64,000 nucleotides of DNA from Clostridia bacterium. Lineage in GTDB: Bacteria > Bacillota > Clostridia > Oscillospirales > CAG-272. The stretch is from the NCBI GenBank assembly GCA_017462485.1, contig JAFTRA010000017.1, forward strand, positions 62,001 through 126,000. Direction: 5' to 3'. The notes under the pieces are model-generated. The model did no database searches and had not been told where the DNA came from. It was given only the letters and a program-made list of their open reading frames with translations. The number at the start of each line of letters is the position of its first letter. The first letter of the stretch is position 1. A program made the translations under genes and the position numbers. Shown here in pieces: positions 1 to 9,067 of the stretch.

Positions 1-1027
1 CGGGGTCCTTTGAGCCGGGAACCTTAACTACTCTTACGTCAAGTCCGACATCACCTATTACCTTAAGCGCTTTATTTGCCGCCTTTTGACCCGCTTCGTC
101 AGAGTCGTAACAGATAACGACCTTTTTGGTGTATCTGCTCATAAGACGCGCCTGCTCGGAGGTTATCGCCGTTCCCAAGGTTGCCACCGCGTTTGTAAAT
201 CCCGCGGCGTGAAGCGCTATAACGTCCATATAACCCTCACAGAGCACCATGGTTTCAGAGCAAGTAAGCCTTGCAAAATTCAAAGCATATACGTGCCGTG
301 TCTTTTTATATACAGGTGTATCCGACGAGTTTTTATATTTCGGCTTAGTTTCGTTATCCATAGCTCGTCCGCCAAAGGCGATAACGTTTCCCGAAACGTC
401 TATGATTGGGAACATAACTCTTTTTCGGAAAGCATCGAAATATCTGCCTTTTTCGGACTTGCCGCATAGGAAGCCCGCAACCAGCTCGTCTTTTGTATAA
501 CCCTTTGCCGTCATATAGTTTAAAAGACTGTCAAAGCTATCGGGAGCGTATCCAAGTCCGAAATGCTTTATGGTCGATAAAGAAAGACCTCTTTTTTCTG
601 TGAAATACGAAAGAGCTGCTTTTGCGTCGGTCGTATTTGCCATTAAACACTTATGGAAGAAGTTTGCCGCATCGACGTTCATCTTGAACATACGGTCACG
701 GTTGAACTTTTTCTCTTCCCTTACGTATTTATTGTCATCATCAACTATGGTTATACCCGCGCGTTTTGCCAAAAACTGCAGAGCGTCGGGATAATCAAGA
801 TGCTCCATTTGCTTTATAAAGGTAACTGCATCGCCACCGATTCCGCAGCCGAAGCAATAGAAGCTTGCCGTTCTTGGATAAACGGTAAAGGAAGGGCTTT
901 TCTCGCTATGGAATGGGCAGAGACCTTTATAAGTGTCCCCTGCGCGTTTCAATGATATATATGAAGAAATCAGAGGCTCTATATCTGTTCTTGCCAAAAT
1001 TTCCTCGATAGTATCCTTACTTATCAA
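1..1027 (-). CDS. dnaG: DNA primase DnaG (C-terminal part beyond window)
   Basis: Synthesises RNA primers for replication together with the replicative helicase. The visible 342 codons begin with the CHC2 zinc-binding domain (CPFH followed by CFGCG within the first 65 residues) and run into the Toprim catalytic domain, with EGYMDV and the acidic motif CYDSDEAGQ. The end of Toprim and the helicase-binding domain lie outside the window. The start is a TTG codon (reading M-I-S-K-D-T) preceded by GGAGAG at a good distance; no ATG in frame fits the family better. In Bacillota dnaG is usually followed by the primary sigma factor gene, which would be beyond base 1. Confidence 0.95.
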   Translation of the reverse strand, partial: MISKDTIEEILARTDIEPLISSYISLKRAGDTYKGLCPFHSEKSPSFTVYPRTASFYCFGCGIGGDAVTFIKQMEHLDYPDALQFLAKRAGITIVDDDNKYVREEKKFNRDRMFKMNVDAANFFHKCLMANTTDAKAALSYFTEKRGLSLSTIKHFGLGYAPDSFDSLLNYMTAKGYTKDELVAGFLCGKSEKGRYFDAFRKRVMFPIIDVSGNVIAFGGRAMDNETKPKYKNSSDTPVYKKTRHVYALNFARLTCSETMVLCEGYMDVIALHAAGFTNAVATLGTAITSEQARLMSRYTKKVVICYDSDEAGQKAANKALKVIGDVGLDVRVVKVPGSKDP

Positions 1028-1103
1028 AAGAAGCTCTCCTTTCCCTTTTTCTTTCGTCACAATATACGACAAAGATATAAAAAAACACTTTTAATATTTT
1101 ATA

Positions 1104-1727
1104 TTATTCTCGAAAATCGTATTTTTTATCTAAAAAATCAACTTTACATCTTCCGGAAGTTATTTCAAGAAGTTCCTTTTCCATTTTTTCATAATTATCC
1201 GAAATAACCGAACCGCTCACCTTAACGTTATCCGAATAATCGGTATTCTCAATTAAAAATTCATTTTTTGATAATACCGGTGAAATTTTCTGAAAATCCG
1301 AATAGCCCACTGTGATATCTAAAAAAGTGTAAGTGCTGTATTTAATAATTTTAGCAGCCTTCAAGGCTCCGAGAGCCGCCTCTGTATATGCGTGAACAAG
1401 ACCGCCCGTTCCGAGAAGAATGCCTCCGAAATACCGAACTACGACTATTACCGTATCCGTAACACCGTTCTTCCTTATAACGTCAAGAACGGGCATACCC
1501 GCAGTTCCCTGAGGTTCTCTGTCATCGGTATATCTCATAGTGGAATTTTCTCTTAAAACGTATGCATATACCCAATGCCTTGCGTCAGGATATCTTTTCT
1601 TTACTGACTGAACGAAGGCTATGGCGTCATTTTCGTCAACGATAGGCTTGGCAAAGCCAATGAAAACCGATTTTCTGTCCTCAAATCTGTATTCGGCTAA
1701 TTCCTTAACTGTTATATACGAGTCCAT
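1104..1727 (-). CDS. yigZ: YigZ/IMPACT family protein (UPF0029)
   Basis: A 207-residue protein with the two-domain layout of bacterial YigZ: an N-terminal IMPACT/UPF0029 domain containing the family hallmark DREPQGTAGMP and VVVVRYFGGILLGTGGL, and a C-terminal ferredoxin-like DUF1949 domain. Eukaryotic IMPACT regulates the kinase GCN2, but the bacterial role is unsettled; a nucleic-acid or ribosome link is only suggested. Start ATG has GAGGTG upstream. It begins eight bases after hflX ends and is probably co-transcribed with it. Confidence 0.9.
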   Translation of the reverse strand: MDSYITVKELAEYRFEDRKSVFIGFAKPIVDENDAIAFVQSVKKRYPDARHWVYAYVLRENSTMRYTDDREPQGTAGMPVLDVIRKNGVTDTVIVVVRYFGGILLGTGGLVHAYTEAALGALKAAKIIKYSTYTFLDITVGYSDFQKISPVLSKNEFLIENTDYSDNVKVSGSVISDNYEKMEKELLEITSGRCKVDFLDKKYDFRE

Positions 1728-1735
1728 TTTTCACC

Positions 1736-2983
1736 TCAATCGACGATATATCTTGAGAGGCTGCCTTGCTCTTCCGCGCCAAGAATTGCCTTAACCAGAA
1801 TACCTTCAGCCTGATAGTCAACGCTGTTAACTGTGCAGTTGTCGTACATTTTACTTACCACTGACTGCTCACTGTAAGGAATCAGGAGCGTGCATTCTCT
1901 TTTTCCCTCGTGAATAACCTTTTCAATAACCGAAAGTAAATTATCAATACCGCGGTTTTCCTTTGCGGAAATTACAACCGTGCGTTCCTTTGGAACGGCA
2001 TATGAGGCGCCGTCAATGCTGTCGCACTTGTTATAAACGTATATTCTCGGCTTATCCTCTGCCGAAAGGTCGCTTATTATTTTTTCAGTAACCTCAATAT
2101 GTTCTGAGACCTCAGGGTCCGTTATATCCGAAACAATGAGCAGAACGTCTGCATAGGTTACCTCGTCAAGAGTTGATTTAAAGGCTTCTACGAGGTGATG
2201 AGGGAGTTTTCTTATAAATCCGACGGTATCGGTAAGAAGCACGGTTTCTCCGCAGGGCAAAAGAAGCTTTCTGGTAGTAGGGTCAAGAGTTGCGAAAAGC
2301 TTGTCCTCAGCAAGAACTCCGGCACCCGTAAGTCTATTTAAAAGCGTTGATTTTCCGGCGTTGGTATAACCTACTACGGCAATTTTGGGAAGACCGCTTC
2401 TATCCCTTTGCGCTCGCATAACGCTTCTGTTATGCTCAAGCTCGCGAAGTCTTGCTTCAAGGGCGGAAATTTTCGTATGAAGATGACGCCTATCGCTTTC
2501 AAGCTGGGTTTCTCCGGGACCTCTCGTTCCGATTCCGCCTCCCTGACGTGAAAGCTTTGCGCCCTTTCCGACGAGTCTCGGAGCAGTATACTTAAGCTGC
2601 GCAAGCTCGACCTGAAGCTTTCCCTCACCGCTTGTAGCGTGAAGGGCAAAAATATCCAGAATAAGCATGCTTCTGTCAATAACGTCAACGCCAATATCGT
2701 CCTCGAGATTTCGTATTTGCATAGGAGAAAGCTCGAAGTCAAAGACAATAAGGTCAACGTTTTCTCTTTCGGCGAGCTCTTTAATTTCGGTTACCTTTCC
2801 GCTACCTATGACTGTTCTTGGCTCAAAGGTTGGTTTTATCTGTATAACGCGTGCGACGGACTCTCCGCCTGCCGTATTTAAAAGGCGTTCAAGCTCGTCA
2901 AGGCTTCTTTCGCATTCCTCTGTCTCGGAGGTGCTTTTTAAGGCTGCGACGAGAATGGCCCGTCTTATTTGATTTTCTTCCAT
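1736..2983 (-). CDS. hflX: GTPase HflX, ribosome-rescue factor
   Basis: A 415-residue GTPase of the HflX family, which binds the 50S subunit and splits stalled or heat-damaged ribosomes. The N-terminal HflX domain contains the nucleotide-binding region around GSGKVTEI and the glycine-rich linker QGGGIGTRGPGE. The G domain shows G1 GYTNAGKS, G3 DTVGF and G4 NKCD. A longer frame opens at 3040, but the ATG at 2983 has GAGGAGG six bases upstream and starts MEENQIRRA, so the first 19 codons of the longer frame are rejected; they also overlap the rpmE terminator. Confidence 0.95.
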   Translation of the reverse strand: MEENQIRRAILVAALKSTSETEECERSLDELERLLNTAGGESVARVIQIKPTFEPRTVIGSGKVTEIKELAERENVDLIVFDFELSPMQIRNLEDDIGVDVIDRSMLILDIFALHATSGEGKLQVELAQLKYTAPRLVGKGAKLSRQGGGIGTRGPGETQLESDRRHLHTKISALEARLRELEHNRSVMRAQRDRSGLPKIAVVGYTNAGKSTLLNRLTGAGVLAEDKLFATLDPTTRKLLLPCGETVLLTDTVGFIRKLPHHLVEAFKSTLDEVTYADVLLIVSDITDPEVSEHIEVTEKIISDLSAEDKPRIYVYNKCDSIDGASYAVPKERTVVISAKENRGIDNLLSVIEKVIHEGKRECTLLIPYSEQSVVSKMYDNCTVNSVDYQAEGILVKAILGAEEQGSLSRYIVD

Positions 2984-2995
2984 ATTAACCTCCTC

Positions 2996-3048
2996 AAAAA
3001 AACGCAAAAGAGCGCGGATAACCTTAAGTAGACTATCCAACGCTCTTT
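2996..3048 (-). terminator. Intrinsic terminator after rpmE
   Basis: On the minus strand AAAGAGCG pairs with CGCTCTTT, extended inward by GGATA/TATCC, and is followed by TTTTGCG and a run of seven T. It lies between rpmE and the hflX ribosome binding site, so hflX depends on read-through or on its own promoter. Confidence 0.75.
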
Positions 3049-3060
3049 GATAGGCAATGA

Positions 3061-3264
3061 TTATTTGGTCATTGCAAGACGCTTCTTGAACTTATCAACG
3101 CGTCCGCCTGCATCTACAAATTTCTGCTTACCTGTATAGAAAGGATGGCACTTGGAGCAAATTTCAACGTTAAGGTCGCCCTTTACGGAGTGAGTCTTAA
3201 CAGTCTCGCCGCATGCGCATCTAATGGTAGCTTCTTTGCATTCGGGATGTATTCCTGCTTTCAT
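3061..3264 (-). CDS. rpmE: Ribosomal protein bL31, zinc-binding type
   Basis: Component of the 50S subunit that bridges the subunits near the central protuberance. The 67 residues carry the four-cysteine pattern of the zinc-containing type A form (HPEC, CACG, CSKC followed by HPFYTGKQK). Zinc-containing L31 is replaced by a cysteine-free paralogue under zinc limitation in some Bacillota; no such paralogue is in this window. The gene has its own promoter and terminator and is preceded by AGAGGTG. Confidence 0.97.
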   Translation of the reverse strand: MKAGIHPECKEATIRCACGETVKTHSVKGDLNVEICSKCHPFYTGKQKFVDAGGRVDKFKKRLAMTK

Positions 3265-3306
3265 TTTAACACCTCTTTACATAATTATTCATTTTAATAC
3301 TCGCTT

Positions 3307-3335
3307 ATTATATCACATAATTTTTCAATTTGCAA
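3307..3335 (-). promoter_or_regulatory. Sigma-A-type promoter for rpmE
   Basis: Minus strand: TTGCAA (3330-3335), 17-base spacer, TATAAT (3307-3312), 43 bases upstream of the rpmE start. No operator-like repeat is visible around it. Confidence 0.75.
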
Positions 3336-3392
3336 TACCTTTTTCAAAAAAAATATTTATTTATTGACATTAGTATTAAATTTACCCCGATA

Positions 3393-4091
3393 TTATATCT
3401 TTTCTTCAATTTTTTTACGTAATCTGTGCATTATTTTCTTTTCAAGCCTTGATATGTAGCTTTGAGAAATTCCGAGAACGTCGGCTACCTCCTTTTGAGT
3501 AAGCTCTTCTCTTCCAAACAGTCCAAACCTCATTTCTATTATTATACGCTCACGCTCTGATAAATCCATTACCGCCTCTCTCACTATTTTCTTTTCCTCG
3601 TCTTCTTCCATCGCGCGAGATACCGCATCAGCCTCGCTGCCGAGGATATCGGATAAAAGCAGTTCGTTACCGTCGTAATCCACGCTAAGCGGTTCATCTA
3701 TTGAAATTTCCTTTTTACGCTGCGAGCTTTTTCTTATAAACATAAGAATTTCATTTTCTATGCACCTTGAGGCATAGGTTGCAATCTTTATATTCTTTTC
3801 GGAGTTGTAAGTACCTACGGCTTTCATCAAGCCCACAGTACCGATAGATATAAGCTCCTCTATTCCAACACCGGTATTTTCAAAGCGCTTGGCAATATAA
3901 ACGACGAGTCTTAAATTATGTTCAATGAGAGTCTGCCTTGCGTACTCGGTATCAATTTCGGAAATCATTTTTTCCTCTTCTTCGGTATCGAGCGGCGGAG
4001 GCAGAGTGTCGCTTCCGTTTATGTAATATACGCTATCCTTGCCAAAAAGCTTAAGTAACAGTTTCTTTATTGCCCGAAATATTTTCTTCAT
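3393..4091 (-). CDS. sigE: Sporulation sigma factor sigma-E precursor
   Basis: Early mother-cell sigma factor of endospore formation. The 232 residues include the N-terminal pro-sequence with its amphipathic basic helix ([17 protein letters not shown]), which is removed by SpoIIGA, then region 2 ([20 protein letters not shown], core RNA polymerase and -10 contacts) and region 4 with a helix-turn-helix ([20 protein letters not shown]). It begins five bases after spoIIGA stops, the classic spoIIG operon arrangement. Its presence is direct evidence for a spore-forming lineage, though not for completed sporulation. Confidence 0.96.
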   Translation of the reverse strand: MKKIFRAIKKLLLKLFGKDSVYYINGSDTLPPPLDTEEEEKMISEIDTEYARQTLIEHNLRLVVYIAKRFENTGVGIEELISIGTVGLMKAVGTYNSEKNIKIATYASRCIENEILMFIRKSSQRKKEISIDEPLSVDYDGNELLLSDILGSEADAVSRAMEEDEEKKIVREAVMDLSERERIIIEMRFGLFGREELTQKEVADVLGISQSYISRLEKKIMHRLRKKIEEKI

Positions 4092-4096
4092 ATCGT

Positions 4097-4936
4097 TCAG
4101 TCGGTTAAGGAAGCCGGCATAAGAGCCATATATCCCCCGAAATTCCCCTCCTCTTCATCGAGTGCAATCGTTATATTTTCGTATTTTTCTTTTCCCTTAT
4201 TTACTTTTATGTAATCACATCTTATCCCCACAAAAATTCTTTTGCATCCAACTCCCTTTGCGGGAATTAAGCGTATCCGTGATTTTAGCTTCGGGTCGGT
4301 GGTTTCAACGGGGCTATCCTTTCCGATAAGAGCTTCCGCTGCTTTTTTCTTTATAAGAAGCACCGGGCTGTTGTTAAGTGGGTCGGTTAGCAGATTTCCA
4401 CTGTCAACCAGCGCAGAAATAGTTACTTCCTTTCCAAAAAGCGCAACGGTCAATATTGCGTTCTCTTCGTTTTTGCTCCCAAAGAACATAAGAAACAGCA
4501 GCCTTAAAATACCGTAGGAAAGTAATATAATTAAGGATAGCGAAAGAATTTTTCGGTTCTCCGCACCGCTGCTACTTTCGGAAAAGAATTTGTAAAAGTA
4601 TCTGTCAAACAAACCGTAAATAAAGCTCACAAAACCGCCTATAAAGGTTTCAAAAACAAGAAAAGCACCGTAAAGCTTTATTCTTTTTACAGCAGTAGTT
4701 TCCTTACAAAATATAAAAACTATCAATAGCGAGCTTAAAATCAAGGCCGCGAAAAATAATATTCCTTTTAATTCGTATAACGCTGTAAAGCATGCAAAAA
4801 GCGAGCCTATTACCGAAGAAATTATTAGTCTTTGGGCGGTACTGTTTACTTTGGCGAGCGATGCCGCAAAATACAGCGAAAGCATATCCACAGTGAAGTT
4901 AATCAAAAAATACACGTCTATGTATAGCGTTTTCAT
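4097..4936 (-). CDS. spoIIGA: Sigma-E processing peptidase SpoIIGA
   Basis: Membrane-embedded aspartic protease that cleaves pro-sigma-E in the mother cell after a signal from the forespore. The N-terminal half has about five hydrophobic helices; the C-terminal half carries the aspartic-protease motif ALVDSGN with catalytic Asp at residue 178 (Asp183 in the Bacillus subtilis protein). A longer frame opens at 5194, but its first 86 residues are arginine-rich, unlike the family, and cover a terminator and promoter. The ATG at 4936 with AAAGG upstream gives [14 protein letters not shown], the expected N-terminus. Confidence 0.93.
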   Translation of the reverse strand: MKTLYIDVYFLINFTVDMLSLYFAASLAKVNSTAQRLIISSVIGSLFACFTALYELKGILFFAALILSSLLIVFIFCKETTAVKRIKLYGAFLVFETFIGGFVSFIYGLFDRYFYKFFSESSSGAENRKILSLSLIILLSYGILRLLFLMFFGSKNEENAILTVALFGKEVTISALVDSGNLLTDPLNNSPVLLIKKKAAEALIGKDSPVETTDPKLKSRIRLIPAKGVGCKRIFVGIRCDYIKVNKGKEKYENITIALDEEEGNFGGYMALMPASLTD

Positions 4937-5006
4937 AATGCGCCTTTCATAATTTGCATAAATTTTACGCGATAAACAAAAATACTGCGCCTTGCAGCGC
5001 AATAAT

Positions 5007-5041
5007 ATTCTATCATTAAAACTACGCAATATTTGTCGCAA
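5007..5041 (-). promoter_or_regulatory. Candidate spoIIG promoter with Spo0A-box-like sequence
   Basis: On the minus strand TAGAAT (5007-5012) lies 71 bases upstream of spoIIGA. The best -35-like element, TTGCGA (5036-5041), is 23 bases away. In B. subtilis the Spo0A-activated spoIIG promoter has an unusually long spacer of about 22 bases with Spo0A boxes over the -35 region. The plus strand here reads TTTGTCGCA (5032-5040), one mismatch from the 0A-box core TGTCGAA. This is suggestive only. Confidence 0.35.
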
Positions 5042-5084
5042 TAAGAAAAATAAAAAACACCGCGGAAAAATTATTCTCCGCGGT
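5042..5084 (-). terminator. Intrinsic terminator after mrp
   Basis: Minus strand: ACCGCGGA (5077-5084), ten-base loop, TCCGCGGT (5059-5066), then GTTTTTTATTTTTC. It closes the cvpA-clpE-mrp unit and insulates spoIIGA. Confidence 0.85.
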
Positions 5085-5099
5085 ATTCTGCGCACTATA

Positions 5100-5924
5100 T
5101 TACTTTTTAATTTTTTCCTCGAGGATATCTGCGCATCTTTCCATATATTCACCCTCAAAGAGCTCAATAACTCCCTTATCGCACTGCGAAGCAAGGTCCA
5201 TATCTATGGGAAGCTTTGCGAGAACGTCAGTTCCGTAAGACTTTGCGAGCTCCTCAATCTTACTCTCACCGTAAGGTCTTATTACCTTACCGCAATCGGG
5301 ACAAACTATATAACTGTAATTTTCTACAAGTCCAAGCACCGGTATATCCATAAGGGAAGCCATATTGACGGCCTTTTCGACTATCATCGAAACAAGCTCC
5401 TGAGGGCTTGAAACTATGATAATTCCGTCAAGCGGAAGGCTTTGGAAAACAGTAAGGGGAACGTCACCGGTTCCGGGAGGCATATCAACGAACATATAGT
5501 CAACCTCGTTCCAGACAACCTCGCTCCAGAACTGCTTAACCGTTCCCGCTATTACGGGACCTCTCCATACGACAGGCTTAGTTTCCTCGTCAACGAGCAA
5601 ATTCAAGCTCATAACTTCGATTCCCGTCTTTGTTACAGCGGGAAACATACCAAGCTCCGAGCCCTGAATTTCACCGCATTTAAGACCGAAGGCCTTAGGG
5701 ATAGAAGGACCTGTAATATCAGCGTCAAGAACAGCCGTCTTATATCCTCTTCTTTTCATAGTAACCGCAAGAAGAGAGGTAACAAGAGATTTACCAACAC
5801 CGCCCTTACCGCTTACTATTCCTATAACTCTTTTTACGTTGCTTGCCTTGTTCTGCGGCGCCAGAAGTGATTCTTTAGAACACTTGCTGGAGCAATTAGA
5901 ACAATCGTGATTGCATTCTGCCAT
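5100..5924 (-). CDS. mrp: Mrp/NBP35-type iron-sulfur cluster carrier ATPase
   Basis: P-loop ATPase of the Mrp/ApbC/Nbp35 family that carries and delivers [4Fe-4S] clusters in the cytoplasm. The 274 residues start with a cysteine-rich Nbp35-like segment (CNHDCSNCSSKC), then the deviant Walker A motif GKGGVGKS, the DMPPGTGD motif, and near residue 215 the CPDCG pair that bridges a cluster across the dimer. The N-terminal cysteine cluster is typical of clostridial and archaeal members and absent from E. coli Mrp. It follows clpE by 23 bases. Confidence 0.93.
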   Translation of the reverse strand: MAECNHDCSNCSSKCSKESLLAPQNKASNVKRVIGIVSGKGGVGKSLVTSLLAVTMKRRGYKTAVLDADITGPSIPKAFGLKCGEIQGSELGMFPAVTKTGIEVMSLNLLVDEETKPVVWRGPVIAGTVKQFWSEVVWNEVDYMFVDMPPGTGDVPLTVFQSLPLDGIIIVSSPQELVSMIVEKAVNMASLMDIPVLGLVENYSYIVCPDCGKVIRPYGESKIEELAKSYGTDVLAKLPIDMDLASQCDKGVIELFEGEYMERCADILEEKIKK

Positions 5925-5947
5925 TTTTTATCTCCGTCTTTTTTGAA

Positions 5948-8254
5948 TTAAATTGTTTTTATAGTAACTTTGCCATCGGCAACGTCCAAATAAATACCGA
6001 TGATTTTCTCTGGATATTTTTCGATTATCGTTGAGGCGATAAGATCCTCGACGTTTCTCTCGATATACCTTCTCATATTTCTTGCGCCGTATTTTGCGGA
6101 ATAGGAGTTTTCGGCTATAAATTCTAGAAGCGAATCCGAATAGGTAAGCTTCATTCCCTTTTCTTCCATACTTGCGCCAAGCTTTCCAAGCATAATTTTC
6201 GCTATATCCACAAAATTATCTTTGGTAAGCTGATTAAATGTTATAATTTCATCAATGCGATTGATAAATTCGGGGCGCAGGAATGATGAAAGCGCTCTTT
6301 CTGTCTTTTCTTTCGCAAGAACCTCTCTTTTTTCCGAGAATCCCGAAATAGAAGATGAATTATCGCTTCCGGCATTGGTTGTCATTATAATTATAGTATT
6401 TTCGAAATTAACAACACGTCCCTGAGCATCGGTTATTTTACCGTCGTCGAGAATCTGAAGAAGTATATTCAGAACGTCGGGGTGCGCCTTTTCTATTTCA
6501 TCGAAAAGAACGACGGAATAAGGTCGGCGTCTTATTTTTTCGGTAAGCTGCCCCGCCTCGTCATAGCCAACGTAACCCGGAGGTGCGCCTATAATTCTTG
6601 ATACCGCATGCTTTTCCATAAACTCTGACATATCAAGCCTTATGAGAGATTCGGGCTGCTTGAATAGCTGATTTGCAAGCACCTTGACAAGCTCGGTTTT
6701 ACCGACGCCAGTAGGACCTGCGAAAATCATAGACACGGGATTTCTTCTGTACGAAATACCTGCTCTCTTACGCTTAACAGCTCTCACGACAGCTTCAACA
6801 GCCTCGCTCTGACCGATAATTTGGGAACAAATGCGGTCACTGAGTCCGACAAGCTCGGAGAGCTCTCCCTCTGTAATATCAGATGCGGGAATGGCAGTCC
6901 AGATTTCAACTACCTTTGCAAGATCGTTAACCGTAAGCGTGAGTCCCGAAAGAATATTCTGAAGCTCGCTTTGGCGCTCCTCTAGGCGTAATATCTGCAC
7001 CTTTATATCGGCAAGCTCCTTATAGTTATCCTCGGTTTGACCGTCAGGCTTCTCTATAATAGCTTCAAGCTCAGAGCGCTTCTTTTCGAGCGTTCCAAGA
7101 AGCTTATCGTTTCTCTTCTTCTCATTCAGCTCCGCAGACGTCAAAGCCGCTCTTGATGCGGCCTCGTCTATGAGGTCAATGGCTTTATCGGGTAAAAATC
7201 TATCAGTGATATATCGCTCGGAAAGAACTACTGCCGCTCTAGCTACCTCGTCCGTTATTCTTATACCGTGGAAAGCCTCGTAATAATTTTTGATACCGCT
7301 TATTACGTCAATCGTCTCATCAACGGACGGCTCATTAACCATAACAGGCTGGAATCTTCTCTCAAGGGCGCTATCCTTTTCGATATACTTTCGATACTCC
7401 TTGAGGGTGGTAGCGCCGATAACCTGTATCTCGCCTCTGGAAAGCGCGGGCTTAAGCATATTTGCCGCGCTCATGCTTCCCTCCGAATCTCCCGCGCCAA
7501 CGATGTTATGAACCTCGTCAATAACCAGAATAACGTTTCCTAGGGTCTTTATTTCTTTGATAAGACCAAGTATTCTAGATTCAAACTGACCTCTGAATTG
7601 AGTTCCCGCAACAAGAGCGGTTAAATCAAGGAGCCATACCTCAGAGTCTATAAGACGCTCCGGAACAGTTTTATCAACTATTTTCTGCGCGAGAGCTTCG
7701 GCAATAGCGGTTTTTCCTACACCGGGCTCGCCTATAAGGCAGGGATTGTTTTTCTGTCTGCGGCAAAGGATTTGAATTACTCTGTCAAGCTCTCTGTCAC
7801 GTCCGACAATTCTGTCAATCTTGCCGTTTTCGGCTTTTTTCGTAAGGCAAGTGCAGTACATATTAAGGAACTTTCTAGTATCGTCCTTCGGTGCTTGCTT
7901 TTTCGTTTTATCTCCGACGGGCTTTTTCCCTGCGGGATTTGGACTGCCGAAGCCGAAACCGGAGAGAAATTTCTGAAAATCAATAGCGGGCGCTCCGCCA
8001 TCGTCGTCCGTCTGGGATAGCTCCGGAAGATTTTCTGCTGCTTCAGCCATAGCCTCTTCAAGCTCTCCGGACATTGATTCAATAGTTTCCTCTGACATTC
8101 CCATTTGCTTTAGCATATTGTCAAGAGGTTTTACGCCCAATTCGTGAGCGCATACAAAGCAAAGTCCTTCGTTGACCGTCTTTCCGTTCTCGCTTCTCGT
8201 GATAAAAACGGCAGCGGGTCTTTTCTTGCACCTTGCGCACATTGGTAAATTCAT
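5948..8254 (-). CDS. clpE: ClpE-type AAA+ unfoldase with N-terminal zinc finger
   Basis: Hexameric HSP100 unfoldase expected to feed substrates to ClpP. The N-terminus is not the usual double Clp-N repeat but a small zinc finger (C6-x2-C9 and C32-x2-C35), as in ClpE, followed by a glycine- and acid-rich linker. AAA-1 has GEPGVGKT and VILVIDEVHN; a coiled-coil insertion rich in Lys and Glu follows, as in ClpC/ClpE M-domains; AAA-2 has GPTGVGKT and VVLFDEIEKAH. A hydrophobic loop ISGF sits where ClpP-docking loops usually read (I/L/V)GF. At 768 residues it is somewhat longer than B. subtilis ClpE, mostly in the linker. No CtsR-like operator was seen upstream. Confidence 0.9.
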   Translation of the reverse strand: MNLPMCARCKKRPAAVFITRSENGKTVNEGLCFVCAHELGVKPLDNMLKQMGMSEETIESMSGELEEAMAEAAENLPELSQTDDDGGAPAIDFQKFLSGFGFGSPNPAGKKPVGDKTKKQAPKDDTRKFLNMYCTCLTKKAENGKIDRIVGRDRELDRVIQILCRRQKNNPCLIGEPGVGKTAIAEALAQKIVDKTVPERLIDSEVWLLDLTALVAGTQFRGQFESRILGLIKEIKTLGNVILVIDEVHNIVGAGDSEGSMSAANMLKPALSRGEIQVIGATTLKEYRKYIEKDSALERRFQPVMVNEPSVDETIDVISGIKNYYEAFHGIRITDEVARAAVVLSERYITDRFLPDKAIDLIDEAASRAALTSAELNEKKRNDKLLGTLEKKRSELEAIIEKPDGQTEDNYKELADIKVQILRLEERQSELQNILSGLTLTVNDLAKVVEIWTAIPASDITEGELSELVGLSDRICSQIIGQSEAVEAVVRAVKRKRAGISYRRNPVSMIFAGPTGVGKTELVKVLANQLFKQPESLIRLDMSEFMEKHAVSRIIGAPPGYVGYDEAGQLTEKIRRRPYSVVLFDEIEKAHPDVLNILLQILDDGKITDAQGRVVNFENTIIIMTTNAGSDNSSSISGFSEKREVLAKEKTERALSSFLRPEFINRIDEIITFNQLTKDNFVDIAKIMLGKLGASMEEKGMKLTYSDSLLEFIAENSYSAKYGARNMRRYIERNVEDLIASTIIEKYPEKIIGIYLDVADGKVTIKTI

Positions 8255-8292
8255 CTGTTAGTACACCTATAAAATTATCGTTTATTAAATCT

Positions 8293-8955
8293 TTAAATTT
8301 TCATAATCACCGCAAAGGGATTTAAATTCTTGAAGAATTCGGATACGGGGCCGCCCGCAAACGTGGGTGAAATCTTATATGCAATATTAGCTATAACGCA
8401 AGCTAAAACAGCCGCTATAACGCCGCCAAGTAAAAGACCTAGGAACTTATTGATGCGTCCGAGGATTCCCTTGGTGAATAAAACGTCGAGGAGGGCTATA
8501 AGAACCGTCAAAATAAGCATAAGTGCTATGAAAAGAACGGCATAAGTAACTACAACGGCAATCAGATTTCCTACCGGCGTTGCCATAGAGGTTGAAATTG
8601 CCTGAAGTATTTCTTCCGTGGTAGCGTCAGCTCCTATACCGCTGATATCAACCTTTAGCATTTCTGCAAGAAGCTTTAAGACAACAGGCATTGATTCTGC
8701 GGCATTCTCACCTGTAATATTTGCGCTATTCTCAATAAGAGAATTATATACCCAGGTCTCAACCTTTCCAACAAAAAGAGGCCTTGTCCACGCATTTATA
8801 ATGGGCGCTGCTATTACTACGGTCAAGCAAATCGAAGCAATAACCTTAAGCGGCTTCGTAATAGTTCCAAAGAATCCTCTTTTGTAACCGAGAAGAAGAC
8901 CGATAACAACAACTATTGCCAAAATTCCGTCAAGAAGAGTTAAATTTTCAAACAT
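8293..8955 (-). CDS. CvpA family membrane protein
   Basis: A 220-residue integral membrane protein with the CvpA-family start (LLDGILAIVVVIGLLLGYKRG) and about four transmembrane segments: residues 8-25, 36-52, 135-160 and 170-195. CvpA in E. coli is needed for colicin V export, but its general role is unknown; in Bacillota (YshB) it is often near division or mutS2 genes. The ATG at 8955 is preferred to one at 8961 because AAGGA lies seven bases before it. It is first in an operon with clpE and mrp, an uncommon grouping. Confidence 0.8.
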   Translation of the reverse strand: MFENLTLLDGILAIVVVIGLLLGYKRGFFGTITKPLKVIASICLTVVIAAPIINAWTRPLFVGKVETWVYNSLIENSANITGENAAESMPVVLKLLAEMLKVDISGIGADATTEEILQAISTSMATPVGNLIAVVVTYAVLFIALMLILTVLIALLDVLFTKGILGRINKFLGLLLGGVIAAVLACVIANIAYKISPTFAGGPVSEFFKNLNPFAVIMKI

Positions 8956-8995
8956 AGTCATTTCCTTTCTGAAAACAAATTTTGTCGCATCACAT

Positions 8996-9024
8996 ATTAT
9001 ACAACGGATTTTATATTATGTCAA
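8996..9024 (-). promoter_or_regulatory. Strong sigma-A promoter for cvpA-clpE-mrp
   Basis: Minus strand: TTGACA (9019-9024), 17-base spacer, TATAAT (8996-9001), 41 bases upstream of cvpA. Both hexamers match consensus exactly. Confidence 0.9.
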
Positions 9025-9067
9025 TAAGCGTATAAGATAAAATAATGTAAATAAACGTATTAAAACG

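Noticed and set aside
86..955. Several plus-strand frames opposite dnaG
   Set aside because: They lack ribosome binding sites and mirror the conserved primase domains on the other strand.
4937..5194. N-terminal extension of SpoIIGA by 86 residues
   Set aside because: It translates the mrp terminator and a promoter region, is arginine-rich, and has no family support.
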